Positions 50,243 through 61,993 of a stretch of DNA of 64,000 nt are shown one piece after another; the stretch's first letter is position 1, and the number at the start of each line of letters is the position of its first letter. The translations under genes were made by a program, and so were the position numbers. Origin of the DNA: Effusibacillus dendaii (GTDB lineage: Bacteria; Bacillota; Bacilli; Tumebacillales; Effusibacillaceae); assembly GCF_015097055.1 (NCBI RefSeq), contig NZ_AP023366.1:2144001-2208000 (forward strand), in the 5' to 3' direction. The notes under the pieces were generated by a model. The model was not told where the DNA came from. It did no database searches and worked only from the letters and a program-made list of their open reading frames with translations.

Positions 50243-50467
50243 TTACTCCTGAAAAAGTCGATATTTGAGGGAATATGTTCTCTCGCGACTTTCCCGGAGT
50301 GTTTGTTTTCCTAGGTATCCGGTGACAAAGCCACTTTCCGTCTCGTCGATACGGACTTTGTATCCGAATTCGGTCGCTTTCGCCAGTTTGCCCTTTTTGA
50401 TCGGGCGAGCTTCCCAGTCAAAAAAGCTAACGATGCGATCTGGAATCACTCTGGTTCCCGAGACCAC
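50243..50467 (-). pseudogene. DDE transposase fragment (IS4/ISNCY-like)
   Basis: A 74-residue piece with RIVSFFDWEARPIKKGKLAK and FGYKVRIDETESGFVTGY, the middle of a DDE transposase ('...DARPIRKGKLGKPTEFGYK...' in relatives). It has no start or end of its own. It adjoins the integrase remnant. Confidence 0.6.
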
Positions 50468-50510
50468 CTGCCTGGCTTGGTCTGGAGAGTTTTATCAAAA
50501 AACATGGGTT

Positions 50511-50704
50511 GCACTCAATCTCACCGTACACGGTCTGCGCCACACCCATGCATCCCTGTTATTCGAGGCTGGAGCATCGATTAAAGAAGTACAAGCTGGC
50601 TTGGTCACAGGGACATTAAAACTACGATGGACATCTACACTCACGTAACAGAGAGTGTCAAGAACAGGACAGCCGACACCTTTGCCAACTTCATAGAGCT
50701 GTGA
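50511..50704 (+). pseudogene. Tyrosine recombinase (integrase) C-terminal remnant, frameshifted
   Basis: Reads LTVHGLRHTHASLLFEAGAS then IKEVQA; after a one-base shift near 50599 it continues LGHRDIKTTMDIYTHVTESV to FANFIEL and a stop at 50704. The catalytic HxxRH box, the second GH and the nucleophile tyrosine (DIYTHV) are all recognisable. The N-terminal two thirds are gone. It points toward rpsI with its end 94 bases away, the normal position of an integrase gene beside its attachment site. Confidence 0.88.
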
Positions 50705-50751
50705 AATTTTTGTGGGTGCTTTGTGGGTGCGGGGCAATGATGCACATGAAA

Positions 50752-50784
50752 AAAGCCCCCAACCGAGAACGGTTGAGAGCCTGT
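50752..50784 (-). terminator. Present terminator of the rpsI operon (island-supplied)
   Basis: On the minus strand GCTCTCAACCG - TTCT - CGGTTGGGGGC is followed by TTTTTTC. An 11-bp stem with wobbles, lying inside the island between integrase remnant and rpsI, so the element brought a replacement terminator. Confidence 0.85.
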
Positions 50785-50797
50785 AAACCTTGATACA

Positions 50798-51190
50798 TTA
50801 ACGCTTGGAGAATTGCGGGGCGCGGCGTGCCGCTTTGAGTCCGTACTTTTTCCGTTCCTTCATACGTGGGTCACGCGTCAGGAATCCGGCTTTTTTCAGA
50901 ACAGGCCGAAGTTCTTCGTCCGCTTTCAAAAGCGCTCTTGCGATACCATGACGGATCGCTCCCGCTTGCCCGGAAATGCCTCCACCATGAACATTGCAGA
51001 GAACGTCATACTTTCCTATTACATCAGTCAGTAACAGCGGTTGTTTAACTACCAGCTTCAAAGATTCGAGACCGAAATAATCGTTAATTTCACGTCGATT
51101 TACAATAATATTGCCGTCACCCGGCACAAGACGTACACGTGCAACCGAATGTTTACGGCGGCCGGTACCCCAGTATTGAACTTGAGCCAC
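50798..51190 (-). CDS. rpsI: 30S ribosomal protein S9
   Basis: 130 residues, complete: [20 protein letters not shown] at the start and the universal basic tail ending QFSKR. The 3' end is the inferred integration target; the reading frame was restored exactly, with the tail still ending in the conserved SKR. It follows rplM by 22 bases. Confidence 0.98.
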   Translation of the reverse strand: MAQVQYWGTGRRKHSVARVRLVPGDGNIIVNRREINDYFGLESLKLVVKQPLLLTDVIGKYDVLCNVHGGGISGQAGAIRHGIARALLKADEELRPVLKKAGFLTRDPRMKERKKYGLKAARRAPQFSKR

Positions 51191-51212
51191 AGATCGCTAC
51201 CTCCTTTTACTG

Positions 51213-51650
51213 TTAGTTTTTCGATTCCCAGGGAATCGGTTGTTGTGCTTGATGCGGGTGCTCTCCACCTGCATAAACATGCAACTTCGTCATCATCTTG
51301 GCACCCAGGCTATTTTTCGGAAGCATGCCTTTAACAGCAGATTGCAAAACACGTTCCGGTTTGGTTTTCAACATGTTTGCTGCAGTGGTTTCTTTCAAGC
51401 CGCCCGGATACAAAGAATGCCGACGGTAAATTTTGTTTTGCAGCTTGTTGCCTGTGAAAACAACTTTTTCAGCATTGATAACAACAACAAAATCGCCCGT
51501 GTCAACATGCGGAGTAAATTCCGGCTTATGTTTACCGCGTAAAATGGAAGCAATCTCAGTTGCCAAACGGCCCACTGTTTTTCCTTCCGCGTCAATTAAA
51601 TACCATTTCCGTTCCACAGCGTTTGGTTTCGCCATGTATGTCGTACGCAT
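51213..51650 (-). CDS. rplM: 50S ribosomal protein L13
   Basis: 145 residues with the L13 features [34 protein letters not shown] and '[21 protein letters not shown]'. GGAGGAA precedes the ATG. Co-transcribed with rpsI. Confidence 0.98.
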   Translation of the reverse strand: MRTTYMAKPNAVERKWYLIDAEGKTVGRLATEIASILRGKHKPEFTPHVDTGDFVVVINAEKVVFTGNKLQNKIYRRHSLYPGGLKETTAANMLKTKPERVLQSAVKGMLPKNSLGAKMMTKLHVYAGGEHPHQAQQPIPWESKN

Positions 51651-51791
51651 GGAATTGTTCCTCCCAACATTTCAAAGTTTAAACCGGGGCTAGTGGGATA
51701 GCGGGTTTAAACAACATTACCATTTTAGCTGTTATAACTAACCAAGTCAAGGTAAAAGCGAATAAATAAGAGACAAACATACAACTTTTTC

Positions 51792-52532
51792 TCAATCCTC
51801 ATATTCCACTTGAACCAGCGTTAAGCCATGCGCCGGTGCGGTAACCCCCGCATATGTCCGATCCTGTGCATGGATAATTGTTGGAATCTCATCGGGCATA
51901 ATCCGGCCTTTTCCTACATCCACCAACGTACCCGCCATAATACGAACCATATTCCATAGAAAGCCTTTTCCACTTACAGTTACATGCAGTAAATGGCCAG
52001 CCTCTGAAATCCGGATGTCAGTGACGTGACGTCTGCGATCTTCCAACGGTGTGGCAGCGTTGCAAAAGCTTGTAAAATCATGACACCCGACCATATGGCT
52101 GGCTGCCTGCGCCATCTTGCCCACATCCAACGGATAAGAGACATGCCAGGCATAACGGCGAACGAACACATCCGGAAAAACGCTTCGGTCTATTTGATAG
52201 CGGTAGATTTTCCCCTTTGCATCAAAACGGGCGTGAAACGTTGGAGAAACCTCTCTCGCCGCACGAACAACCAAATCATCCGGCAATACGGCGTTGAGCG
52301 CATGAGGCCATTTATCAACAGGAATTTTAGATGAAGTATGAAAGTTAGCCACTTGCCCCTCTGCATGAACCCCCGCATCCGTCCTGCCCGAACCGATGAC
52401 TTGTACATATTCTCCTGTAAGTTGCTCGATTGCTTCCTGCAATTGTCCCTGCACAGTTCGCAATTTGGGTTGCGTCTGAAATCCATGAAAATTGGTGCCG
52501 TCGTAGGATATTATCAACCTGATGTTGCGCAC
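51792..52532 (-). CDS. truA: tRNA pseudouridine(38-40) synthase
   Basis: A 246-residue enzyme that modifies the anticodon stem-loop of tRNAs. The motif GSGRTDAGVHAEGQ contains the catalytic Asp; ISYDGTNFHGFQTQP opens the fold, and 'GKGFLWNMVRIMAGTLVDVGKG' closes it. GTG 52532 behind GGAGGG gives the usual start RNIRLIISYDG; the longer frame is rejected. It follows rplQ with no ECF transporter genes between. Confidence 0.95.
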   Translation of the reverse strand: MRNIRLIISYDGTNFHGFQTQPKLRTVQGQLQEAIEQLTGEYVQVIGSGRTDAGVHAEGQVANFHTSSKIPVDKWPHALNAVLPDDLVVRAAREVSPTFHARFDAKGKIYRYQIDRSVFPDVFVRRYAWHVSYPLDVGKMAQAASHMVGCHDFTSFCNAATPLEDRRRHVTDIRISEAGHLLHVTVSGKGFLWNMVRIMAGTLVDVGKGRIMPDEIPTIIHAQDRTYAGVTAPAHGLTLVQVEYED

Positions 52533-52632
52533 AAAAATCCCTCCTGACGACACCGTTTTCGATAACCTCACCGTTTTGCTATGACAAATTATAAAAAAGG
52601 GAAATGACTCCGATCGTCATCCCCCTTCCCGA

Positions 52633-52998
52633 TTATTCCACCAGTTCCAAAATCGCCATCGGAGCTCCGTCACCACGACGGGGTCCGACTTTCAGGATCC
52701 GCGTGTACCCGCCTTGACGTTCTGTAAAACGGGGAGCAATGTCCGAGAATAATTTTTGCACAACATCTTGTTTACCGGTTGCATCTGCCACCTCCGGACG
52801 AACAAATGCTGCCACCTGACGGCGCGCGTGAAGATCACCGCGTTTCGCCAAAGTAATCATTTTTTCGGCAATCGAGCGAATTTCTTTCGCCTTTGCTTCT
52901 GTAGTTTGAATTCGTTCATTGATAAACAGATCGGTCACCAAGTCACGGAAAAGCGCTTGACGCGCACCGGTGCGCCGATTCAATTTGCGATATGCCAA
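52633..52998 (-). CDS. rplQ: 50S ribosomal protein L17
   Basis: 121 residues: [19 protein letters not shown] start, '[19 protein letters not shown]' and the C-terminal '[24 protein letters not shown]'. Last gene of the rpsM-rpsK-rpsD-rpoA-rplQ group. Confidence 0.98.
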   Translation of the reverse strand: MAYRKLNRRTGARQALFRDLVTDLFINERIQTTEAKAKEIRSIAEKMITLAKRGDLHARRQVAAFVRPEVADATGKQDVVQKLFSDIAPRFTERQGGYTRILKVGPRRGDGAPMAILELVE

Positions 52999-53037
52999 TC
53001 TAATTCCCCTCCTTCCGCACAGGATCCATATATACAG

Positions 53038-53982
53038 TTAATCCTCTTTACGAAGTGACAGTCCCAGTTCTTCCAACTTTTCTTGCACTTCTTCCAGCGA
53101 TTTGCGGCCGAGGTTGCGAACCTTCATCATTTCTTCCTCCGTTTTCGCACACAATTCCTGAACGGTATTGATGCCCGCACGCTTCAAGCAGTTGTAGGAA
53201 CGAACGGAAAGATCCAGTTCTTCAATCGTCATTTCGAGAACCTTTTCTTTCTTGTCATCTTCTTTCTCTACCATAATTTCCGTATCTTTTACCTTGTCGG
53301 TCAATCCGACAAACAGCATCAAGTGTTCCGTCATGATTTTGGCCGCCAAGCTAACCGCTTCATCGGGACGAATACTTCCGTCTGTCCACAGTTCCAGCAT
53401 CAGTTTGTCGTAGTTGGTTACTTGTCCGACACGTGTATTTTCCACACTGTAATTGACACGGGAAATCGGGGTAAAAATGGAATCAATCGGGATCACGCCA
53501 ATCTCCATATCATCCCGCTTGTTTCGGTCGGCCGGAACATATCCACGTCCGCGGTTTGCCTTGATCTCCATATACAGTTTGGCCCCGTCCGCAACTGTGG
53601 CAATATACAGGTCGGTGTTTAAAACTTCCACATCGGAATCTGCCTGAATGTCGGCAGCCGTAACCACTTTGGGTCCCTCAACATCGATCACCAAAGTTTT
53701 TTCTTCATCGGAATGAATTTTCAAAGAAAGCCGTTTCATATTGAGGATAATTTCCGTTGTATCTTCCACAACTCCCGGAATCGTCGAGAACTCGTGCAGT
53801 ACACCCTCAATTTTGACCGAGGTGGCTGCAGCCCCAGGCAAAGAGGAAAGCAAAATACGGCGCAACGAATTCCCTAGTGTTGTTCCGTAGCCTCGCTCCA
53901 AAGGCTCTACCACAAACTTTCCATAAGTTCCATCCGAACTGATTTCAACCGCCTCAATCTTTGGCTTTTCAATTTCGATCAT
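53038..53982 (-). CDS. rpoA: RNA polymerase alpha subunit
   Basis: A 314-residue protein. The N-terminal assembly domain has [18 protein letters not shown] and '[15 protein letters not shown]'; the C-terminal domain has [18 protein letters not shown] and '[17 protein letters not shown]', the UP-element/activator contact surface. Start 53982 has AAGGAGG upstream; the longer frame is rejected. Confidence 0.98.
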   Translation of the reverse strand: MIEIEKPKIEAVEISSDGTYGKFVVEPLERGYGTTLGNSLRRILLSSLPGAAATSVKIEGVLHEFSTIPGVVEDTTEIILNMKRLSLKIHSDEEKTLVIDVEGPKVVTAADIQADSDVEVLNTDLYIATVADGAKLYMEIKANRGRGYVPADRNKRDDMEIGVIPIDSIFTPISRVNYSVENTRVGQVTNYDKLMLELWTDGSIRPDEAVSLAAKIMTEHLMLFVGLTDKVKDTEIMVEKEDDKKEKVLEMTIEELDLSVRSYNCLKRAGINTVQELCAKTEEEMMKVRNLGRKSLEEVQEKLEELGLSLRKED

Positions 53983-54060
53983 GCAGTAACCTCCTTCTCG
54001 ACAACTCATGCAGTCATGCCAGCACAATAGGAAAATCGTCTTTCTCCGATGTTACAGCGA

Positions 54061-54687
54061 TTAACGAGAGTACAATTCGACAATCATCTGTTCGGCTACC
54101 GGAATATCGATCTCCTCGCGAGATGGTACGCGGGCAATGCGTGCGTTTTTCGCATTTAGGTCCCGTTCCAACCAAGCTGGAGTCGTTTTCGTTTCGGCCG
54201 ATTCCAACAATTCTTTGATACGCGGGGATTCCAAGCTTTTTTCGTTGATTCCGATAACATCCCCAACTCGTGTCAAATAGGACGGAATATCCACCCGTTT
54301 GCCATTCACTGTAATATGACCGTGACGCACGATCTGGCGTGCTTCCGGACGGGAAGCCGCAAACCCGAGGCGATATACCACATTGTCCAATCGACTTTCC
54401 AAAATTTGAAGCAATGTCTCACCTGTAATTCCTTTACGACGGGCAGCTTCCTGATAATAGCTGCGGAATTGGCTTTCCAGTACTCCGTAAACACGGCGCG
54501 CTTTTTGCTTTTCACGGAGCTGCAATCCGTATTCAGACACTTTTTTACGCGTTTGTCCATGTTGACCGGGCGCATATGGACGACGGTCAATGGCACATTT
54601 ATCGCTATAGCAGCGTTCACCTTTAAGATACAGTTTCACGCCTTCTCTGCGGCACAGCCGACAGACGGCACCAGTATATCTTGCCAT
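54061..54687 (-). CDS. rpsD: 30S ribosomal protein S4
   Basis: 208 residues, with four N-terminal cysteines preserved ([16 protein letters not shown]), a zinc-binding form of S4, and the S4 RNA-binding domain ([22 protein letters not shown]). S4 often represses its own operon by binding its leader. The 130-base leader region is AT-rich but no structure was identified. Confidence 0.98.
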   Translation of the reverse strand: MARYTGAVCRLCRREGVKLYLKGERCYSDKCAIDRRPYAPGQHGQTRKKVSEYGLQLREKQKARRVYGVLESQFRSYYQEAARRKGITGETLLQILESRLDNVVYRLGFAASRPEARQIVRHGHITVNGKRVDIPSYLTRVGDVIGINEKSLESPRIKELLESAETKTTPAWLERDLNAKNARIARVPSREEIDIPVAEQMIVELYSR

Positions 54688-54818
54688 TCTAGTGTTGACA
54701 CCTCCTGTTGAGATTATACTTTATATACGAATGATTCAAGTCAATCTGCACATACTATATAGTCGCGCCGGTATGCCAAACCGAAGCTTTGCATATTGAC
54801 AAACGTTTGATTTCTCCG

Positions 54819-55232
54819 TTAAACGCGGCGGCGCTTCGGAGGACGGCAACCGTTGTGCGGAATCGGAGTTACGTCACGAATCATTGCAACTTCCAAACCT
54901 ACAGCCTGCAAGGATCGAATTGCAGCTTCACGACCAGCACCCGGCCCTTTTACAAACACTTCAACCGTTTTCATGCCATGTTCCATAGCTGCTTGAGCAG
55001 CCGCTTCGGCAGCCATCTGAGCAGCAAACGGCGTGGATTTACGAGAACCTTTAAAACCGAGTCCGCCTGCACTTGCCCACGAAATTGCATTACCGCTTGG
55101 ATCGGTGATGGTAACGATCGTATTGTTAAACGTGGATCTGATATGCGCAACGCCCGCTTCGACGTTTTTTCGATCGCGCCGTTTTGTGCGAGCTGCAGCT
55201 TTACCACGTGCTTTACCAGCAGCTTTAGCCAT
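54819..55232 (-). CDS. rpsK: 30S ribosomal protein S11
   Basis: 137 residues: [19 protein letters not shown], '[20 protein letters not shown]' and the terminal '[19 protein letters not shown]'. The N-terminal basic tail is [18 protein letters not shown]. Confidence 0.98.
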   Translation of the reverse strand: MAKAAGKARGKAAARTKRRDRKNVEAGVAHIRSTFNNTIVTITDPSGNAISWASAGGLGFKGSRKSTPFAAQMAAEAAAQAAMEHGMKTVEVFVKGPGAGREAAIRSLQAVGLEVAMIRDVTPIPHNGCRPPKRRRV

Positions 55233-55250
55233 GTTTTCTGTTTACCCCCT

Positions 55251-55619
55251 TTATTTTTTCTTGCCGGCAACCGTACGACGCGGCCCCTTACGGGTACGAG
55301 CGTTCGTTTTGGTGCGTTGTCCGCGAACCGGCAGACCTTTGCGATGACGAACTCCGCGATAGGAACCGATTTCGATCAATCGTTTTATATTCAAAGCGAT
55401 CTCACGCCGGAGATCCCCTTCTACTTTGAGAGTCTTATCAATTACATCGCGCAACCGGCTAACCTCATCTTCCGTCAGTTCACGAACCCGGGTATCCGGA
55501 TTGATTCCTGTTTCAGCCAGTACTTTGTTGGAAGTTTTCCGGCCGATTCCAAAAATATAGGTTAAAGCGATTTCTACTCGCTTATCACGCGGCAAGTCAA
55601 CACCTGCAATACGTGCCAT
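55251..55619 (-). CDS. rpsM: 30S ribosomal protein S13
   Basis: 122 residues: [20 protein letters not shown], '[20 protein letters not shown]' and a basic end. GGAGGTG precedes the ATG. Confidence 0.98.
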   Translation of the reverse strand: MARIAGVDLPRDKRVEIALTYIFGIGRKTSNKVLAETGINPDTRVRELTEDEVSRLRDVIDKTLKVEGDLRREIALNIKRLIEIGSYRGVRHRKGLPVRGQRTKTNARTRKGPRRTVAGKKK

Positions 55620-55780
55620 GAATTAGAGACACCTCCTATATTAGATCTCAAATTTTGATTATAAACCAACTAGTGAATGTATTTCAAACAGCTCGGAGTA
55701 TCATAGAACCCCTCACACACCGAATAGGGGCAGCCGCTCTACGTCTCCTTACTGACTCTTAACGGTTCTGAGTTTTGCGC

Positions 55781-55918
<138 letters not shown>

Positions 55919-55922
55919 TCAA

Positions 55923-56141
55923 TTATTTGAACCGATATGTGATGCGTCCACGCGTCAAATCATATGGCGACAATTCTACCGTCACTTTATCACCTGGCAG
56001 AATTCGTATATAATTCATGCGAATTTTGCCTGAAACATGCGCCAAAACTTTGTGTCCATTCTCCAGTTCAACCCGAAACATGGCATTCGGCAAAGGTTCG
56101 ATCACAGTTCCTTCTACTTCAATGACATCATCTTTCGCCAT
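55923..56141 (-). CDS. infA: Translation initiation factor IF-1
   Basis: 72 residues with the S1-like OB fold: [20 protein letters not shown], '[24 protein letters not shown]' and RGRITYRFK. Overlaps the preceding KOW-domain gene by 14 bases. Confidence 0.98.
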   Translation of the reverse strand: MAKDDVIEVEGTVIEPLPNAMFRVELENGHKVLAHVSGKIRMNYIRILPGDKVTVELSPYDLTRGRITYRFK

Positions 56142-56457
56142 TGTTTACGCCCCCCTCTTCCAAAGCGTCATCCGGATTTATTTGCTGTGCAAATCGGTTT
56201 AAGCAGTACCGCAGCTTCGAATTGGTAACACGACCCGACTCCTGAATACTCTCAAACACTTCCATTGCAAATTCGCCAGTCAATCGAACATGATGGATAT
56301 TCTTTTTCTTTGGTTGGTCAAATTTGCGTTTGTCACCATCAGCCAACAAAACAAACCGCCCATCCAGTTCTCCGATTACGATCGCATACTTGCCTGTTTC
56401 CCGCCCTTTTATCACTTCCACGATTTGTCCAATCAGCGCTCCCGGTTTCTCCGTCAT
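56128..56457 (-). CDS. KOW-domain RNA-binding protein (YbzG-like)
   Basis: A 109-residue protein with an N-terminal KOW motif ([21 protein letters not shown]) and a charged C-terminal region ([20 protein letters not shown]). Bacilli carry a KOW protein of this kind between map and infA. Probably a ribosome- or RNA-associated factor; function unknown. Its 3' end overlaps infA by 14 bases, an unusually long overlap for this operon. Confidence 0.85.
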   Translation of the reverse strand: MTEKPGALIGQIVEVIKGRETGKYAIVIGELDGRFVLLADGDKRKFDQPKKKNIHHVRLTGEFAMEVFESIQESGRVTNSKLRYCLNRFAQQINPDDALEEGGVNNGER

Positions 56458-56468
56458 CCCGTATCACC

Positions 56469-57874
<1,406 letters not shown>

Positions 57875-57891
57875 TTATGAACGTTCTCTGA

Positions 57892-59172
57892 TTATCGAAG
57901 AAATCCTTTGTAGTGACGCTGCAACAGTTGGCTTTCGATTTGTTTCATCGTCTCAAGCCCTACGCTTACAACAATCAAAAGCGATGTGCCGCCAAAATAA
58001 AGATTCAACTGAGTGACGTCCATAAAGAAGATCGGAAGGACAGACACAACCGCTAAAAACAAGGCCCCAGCAAGCGTAATTCGATTCATAACCCGAACGA
58101 TAAAATCCTCAGTCGGTTTGCCTGGTCGTACGCCGGGTATATATCCGGAATTCTTCCGCAGTTGTTCTGCCAACTGTTCAGGATTGATCTGTACGCTCGT
58201 ATAGAAGTACGTAAATCCGATAATAAACAGCACTTCCAGTACAATATAGAGCCAAGATCGCGGACTTAAGTTCGCAACAATCCAATTGGCGACAGGATGC
58301 GGTTGAAACCACGCCGCAACCGTAGACGGAAAAATCAACAGCGATGTTGCAAAAATAACGGGAATCACACCGGCAGCATTCACTTTCAGCGGAATGTGGG
58401 TCGTTTGACCGCCGTACACCGTTTGACCGGATACGCGTTTCGCATACTGGACCGGCACCCTTCTGACACCCTGCTGAACATAAATGACTCCAATGATTAC
58501 CACTATAATTCCGATCAACATCAGACCGACAAACACCAGATTCATCGCCAATCGTTCCGGATGTGCATAGAACCAGGTGTTGTAAACCTGATTAATGCCT
58601 GGAAACAGCCCAGCGATAATACCCGCAAAGATGAGGATGGAAATTCCGTTGCCAATCCCCTTCTCCGTAATCTGTTCGCCTAACCACATCAAGAATGTCG
58701 TACCGGCAGTCAATGTAATCGCAATCAACGCGATCGTCCACGCCGTTTTGTTGACAATAAGTCCAGGCGCGAGACGGTCAAACGACAAGGATAACCCGAC
58801 CGATTGAATGAGCGCCAACACCACCGTGAAATAACGGGTGACCTGCGACAGTTTTTTACGTCCGTGTTCTCCTTCTTTCGCCCATTCCGCAAATTTGGGA
58901 ATGACGTCCATCTGCAATAGTTGAACAATAATCGATGCGGTGATATAAGGCGTAATCGACATCGCAAAGATGGAAAAGTTACGCAATGCGCCCCCTGAGA
59001 ACGTGTTTAGAATGTTCAAAAATGGGCTTTGCATTTGCGCCAAGTAGGTTGCGTTCACGTTCGGAACCGGAATGTATGATCCGATTCGGAAAACTGCCAA
59101 CATGGCCAGCGTGAATAAAACACGCCGGCGAATATCAGCAACTTTCCACATATTCCGTAAAGTAGTGAACAT
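57892..59172 (-). CDS. secY: Protein translocase subunit SecY
   Basis: A 426-residue ten-helix membrane channel. Signatures: 'LLQMDVIPKFAEWAKEGEHGRKK', 'GIGNGISILIFAGIIA', 'PLKVNAAGVIPVIFATSLL' and the cytosolic loop 'KNSGYIPGVRPGKPTEDFI'. Located between rplO and adk as usual. Confidence 0.98.
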   Translation of the reverse strand: MFTTLRNMWKVADIRRRVLFTLAMLAVFRIGSYIPVPNVNATYLAQMQSPFLNILNTFSGGALRNFSIFAMSITPYITASIIVQLLQMDVIPKFAEWAKEGEHGRKKLSQVTRYFTVVLALIQSVGLSLSFDRLAPGLIVNKTAWTIALIAITLTAGTTFLMWLGEQITEKGIGNGISILIFAGIIAGLFPGINQVYNTWFYAHPERLAMNLVFVGLMLIGIIVVIIGVIYVQQGVRRVPVQYAKRVSGQTVYGGQTTHIPLKVNAAGVIPVIFATSLLIFPSTVAAWFQPHPVANWIVANLSPRSWLYIVLEVLFIIGFTYFYTSVQINPEQLAEQLRKNSGYIPGVRPGKPTEDFIVRVMNRITLAGALFLAVVSVLPIFFMDVTQLNLYFGGTSLLIVVSVGLETMKQIESQLLQRHYKGFLR

Positions 59173-59616
59173 TTAGCACACCTCTGCTTTACCGCCAGCA
59201 GCTTCTATCTTCTCAATAGCCGATGCGGAGAATCTATGAGCCTTCACGGTAAGCGCAACGTTGAGGTCACCTTGCCCCAGAATTTTTACTCCGTCTTTCA
59301 GATTTTTGATCACTTTCGCTTCGATCAATTTTTCCGGCGTTACTACAGTTCCCGCTTCAAACACGTTCAATTTGGCAACATTGACTTCTGTTAGTTCCTT
59401 CTTAAACGGCGCATTGGTAAAGCCGCGTTTTGGCAAACGTCTAAACAATGGAGTTTGGCCGCCTTCGAAACCAGGACGCACACCGCCGCCCGAACGTGCC
59501 TTTTGTCCTTTATGGCCACGGCCAGACGTTTTTCCAAGACCGGAACCGATCCCTCGTCCCACGCGTTTTCTCGTTGATTTCGCACCTTCTGCAGGGCTGA
59601 GTTCATGCAGTTTCAT
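59173..59616 (-). CDS. rplO: 50S ribosomal protein L15
   Basis: 147 residues: [20 protein letters not shown], glycine-rich '[23 protein letters not shown]', and a C-terminal '[21 protein letters not shown]'. Its stop is one base before the secY ATG. Confidence 0.98.
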   Translation of the reverse strand: MKLHELSPAEGAKSTRKRVGRGIGSGLGKTSGRGHKGQKARSGGGVRPGFEGGQTPLFRRLPKRGFTNAPFKKELTEVNVAKLNVFEAGTVVTPEKLIEAKVIKNLKDGVKILGQGDLNVALTVKAHRFSASAIEKIEAAGGKAEVC

Positions 59617-59647
59617 ACAAACACCTCCTCGAACTTACATTTCTCGT

Positions 59648-59836
59648 TTATTCCGAGATTTCTTTCACTTCAACGAGATGGTTGATTTTGTTCACCATTC
59701 CTCGGATAGCTGCATTGTCAGGTTGTACAACCGATTGATTGACTTTCCGCAGGCCCAGCGTCTTTACGGTTATACGTTGATTTTCCGGTCGGCCAATCAA
59801 ACTGCGTTTGAGGGTGATCTCCAATTTTTTCGTCAC
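59648..59836 (-). CDS. rpmD: 50S ribosomal protein L30
   Basis: 62 residues: [20 protein letters not shown], '[21 protein letters not shown]' and '[10 protein letters not shown]'. Normal length for the bacterial short form. Confidence 0.97.
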   Translation of the reverse strand: MTKKLEITLKRSLIGRPENQRITVKTLGLRKVNQSVVQPDNAAIRGMVNKINHLVEVKEISE

Positions 59837-59849
59837 GGTGTTCCCCTCC

Positions 59850-60347
59850 TTAACCCAATAACTCTTCTACTGTCTTTCCGCGCAGTTTTGCAACTTCTTC
59901 CGGACGCTTAAGACGTTTTAAGCCATCAATAGTCGCATTCACCATGTTCATGGCGTTTGAAGATCCCAAAGACTTGGTCACGATATCTTTAATTCCAGCC
60001 AGTTCCAGAACCGCACGTGCCGGACCACCTGCAATTACTCCGGTACCTTCCTTAGCTGGTTTGATCAACACTCTACCTGCGCCAAAACGACCAAGAATTT
60101 CATGCGGTACAGTTGTACCGATTACGGGTACATTTACCAGGTTTTTCTTGGCGTCCTCAATCCCTTTGCGGATTGCCTCCGGGACTTCCGCCGCTTTTCC
60201 AAGTCCGGCTCCCACATGACCGTTTCCGTCTCCGACGATCACCAAGGCCGAAAAACTGAAACGTCGACCGCCCTTGACCACTTTCGCGACACGATTAATG
60301 GCAACCACTTTTTCCGACAATTCCAATTGATTCGGGTCAATACGCAA
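59850..60347 (-). CDS. rpsE: 30S ribosomal protein S5
   Basis: 165 residues: [20 protein letters not shown], '[24 protein letters not shown]' and '[31 protein letters not shown]'. Normal length and motifs. Confidence 0.98.
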   Translation of the reverse strand: MRIDPNQLELSEKVVAINRVAKVVKGGRRFSFSALVIVGDGNGHVGAGLGKAAEVPEAIRKGIEDAKKNLVNVPVIGTTVPHEILGRFGAGRVLIKPAKEGTGVIAGGPARAVLELAGIKDIVTKSLGSSNAMNMVNATIDGLKRLKRPEEVAKLRGKTVEELLG

Positions 60348-60367
60348 CGCAATTCCCTCCTTTGCTT

Positions 60368-60736
60368 TTAGAATTCCAAGCCGACTTCGCGCGCTGCATC
60401 CGCCAGAGCTTGCACCCGTCCATGATAGAGATAGCCTCCGCGGTCAAATACTACCGATTTGTACCCTTTTTCAAGAGCGCGTTTCGCTACCAATTCGCCC
60501 ACCTTTTTAGCTGCTTCCACATTCCCGCCATGCGAAACTTGACCTTGAAGTTCTTTATCAACCGTAGAAGCAGAAACGAGAGTTACACCTTTTGAGTCAT
60601 CAACCAATTGCGCATAAATGTGCTGGTTGGAACGGAATACGTTCAAACGGGGACGTTCCGCTGTACCAAATACTTTTTTGCGGACACGCACATGACGACG
60701 TTTCCGGGAAACGTTTTTATCTTCTTTCGTGATCAT
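60368..60736 (-). CDS. rplR: 50S ribosomal protein L18
   Basis: 122 residues: [20 protein letters not shown], '[24 protein letters not shown]' and '[19 protein letters not shown]'. Start 60736 has GGGAGTG upstream; the 6-codon longer frame is rejected. Confidence 0.97.
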   Translation of the reverse strand: MITKEDKNVSRKRRHVRVRKKVFGTAERPRLNVFRSNQHIYAQLVDDSKGVTLVSASTVDKELQGQVSHGGNVEAAKKVGELVAKRALEKGYKSVVFDRGGYLYHGRVQALADAAREVGLEF

Positions 60737-60766
60737 TAATTTCACTCCCTTCATACGGAAAGTGGA

Positions 60767-61306
60767 TTATTTCTTACCGGTTTTACCCACTTTGCGGCGA
60801 ACGACTTCGTTCTCGTACCTAATCCCTTTTCCTTTATACGGTTCGGGTTCACGCAACGAGCGAATTTTTGCTGCCACCGCGCCCACTTGCTCTTTGTTAA
60901 TACCTTTGATGATCAGTTTGTTGGTGCCTTCCACATCAATCTCAATTCCTGTTTCGGGAACAATTTCAACCGGATGGGAAAATCCGAGCGACAAAGTTAT
61001 TTTATTGCCCGATTTTGCCGCACGGTAACCGACTCCGACCAATTCCAGTTTCTTTTCGAATCCTTTTGTAACGCCCTCCACCATGTTGTTCACAACGGAA
61101 CGGGTGGTTCCATGCAAACTGCGATGCAGTTTGTTGTCAGACGGACGCTCAATATTGATTTCGTTATCTGCAATCTTAACAACCATGTCCTTATGAAGTT
61201 CACGGCTCAATGTTCCTTTTGGCCCTTTTACCGTAAACAGGCCGTTTTCGTATTTCGCTTCAACGCCGCTGGGAACAGCGATCGGTTTTCTGCCGATACG
61301 AGACAT
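60767..61306 (-). CDS. rplF: 50S ribosomal protein L6
   Basis: 179 residues: [20 protein letters not shown], '[21 protein letters not shown]' and the C-terminal '[19 protein letters not shown]'. Normal length. Confidence 0.98.
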   Translation of the reverse strand: MSRIGRKPIAVPSGVEAKYENGLFTVKGPKGTLSRELHKDMVVKIADNEINIERPSDNKLHRSLHGTTRSVVNNMVEGVTKGFEKKLELVGVGYRAAKSGNKITLSLGFSHPVEIVPETGIEIDVEGTNKLIIKGINKEQVGAVAAKIRSLREPEPYKGKGIRYENEVVRRKVGKTGKK

Positions 61307-61331
61307 TCATCACACCTCCGTTCCTGCTATA

Positions 61332-61730
61332 TTACCAAACGTAACAAATTACTTCGCCGCCTACATGTGAACGGCGAGCCTCTTTATCAGTCATAACGCC
61401 TTTTGAAGTAGACAGGATTGCGATACCCAATCCACCCAGCACACGCGGAATTGCTTCTCGCTGTGCATATACACGCAAACCAGGTTTGGAAATCCGCTTC
61501 AACCCGGTAATTACTTTTTCATTGCCCTGACCATACTTCAGGAAAACACGAATTATTCCCTGCTTATTATCAGGAATAAATTCCGCATCCCGAATAAATC
61601 CTTCTCGCTTGAGAATTTCCGCAATCTGCCGTTTGATGTTAGATCCCGGAATTTCTACCTTCTCGTGACCTACCATATTGGCGTTCCGAATACGGGTAAG
61701 CATATCTGCAATCGGATCAGTCATTACCAT
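61332..61730 (-). CDS. rpsH: 30S ribosomal protein S8
   Basis: 132 residues: [20 protein letters not shown], '[28 protein letters not shown]'. ATG 61730 or 61724 may start it; AAAGGAGG lies upstream of both. Confidence 0.98.
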   Translation of the reverse strand: MVMTDPIADMLTRIRNANMVGHEKVEIPGSNIKRQIAEILKREGFIRDAEFIPDNKQGIIRVFLKYGQGNEKVITGLKRISKPGLRVYAQREAIPRVLGGLGIAILSTSKGVMTDKEARRSHVGGEVICYVW

Positions 61731-61760
61731 AACTGATGACCTCCTTTCTGCGTTTCAAAA

Positions 61761-61946
61761 TTACCAGCTGGCTTTTTTAACACCAGGCAATTGTCCCTTG
61801 TATGCAAGCTCACGGAAACAAATTCGGCACATCCCGAATTTCCGCAATACGGAATGAGGACGTCCGCAAATGCGGCACCGCGTATAAGCGCGGGTACTGA
61901 ACTTCGGTTTCCGCTGGGACTTGGCGATCATGGACTTTTTAGCCAT
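61761..61946 (-). CDS. rpsN: 30S ribosomal protein S14 (zinc-binding type Z)
   Basis: 61 residues: [20 protein letters not shown], then [10 protein letters not shown] and CRICFREL, the two CxxC pairs of the short zinc form typical of Gram-positives. A zinc-free paralogue, if present, lies elsewhere. Confidence 0.98.
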   Translation of the reverse strand: MAKKSMIAKSQRKPKFSTRAYTRCRICGRPHSVLRKFGMCRICFRELAYKGQLPGVKKASW

Positions 61947-61993
61947 TGATTTTTACCTCCCATGTTTCGCACCCATTGAATTGGCTGCTATTC

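Noticed and set aside
50265-50648. 127-codon plus-strand frame before rpsI
   Set aside because: Its first part is a shadow of the DDE transposase fragment; only the last ~45 codons (integrase) are real, and those are listed separately.
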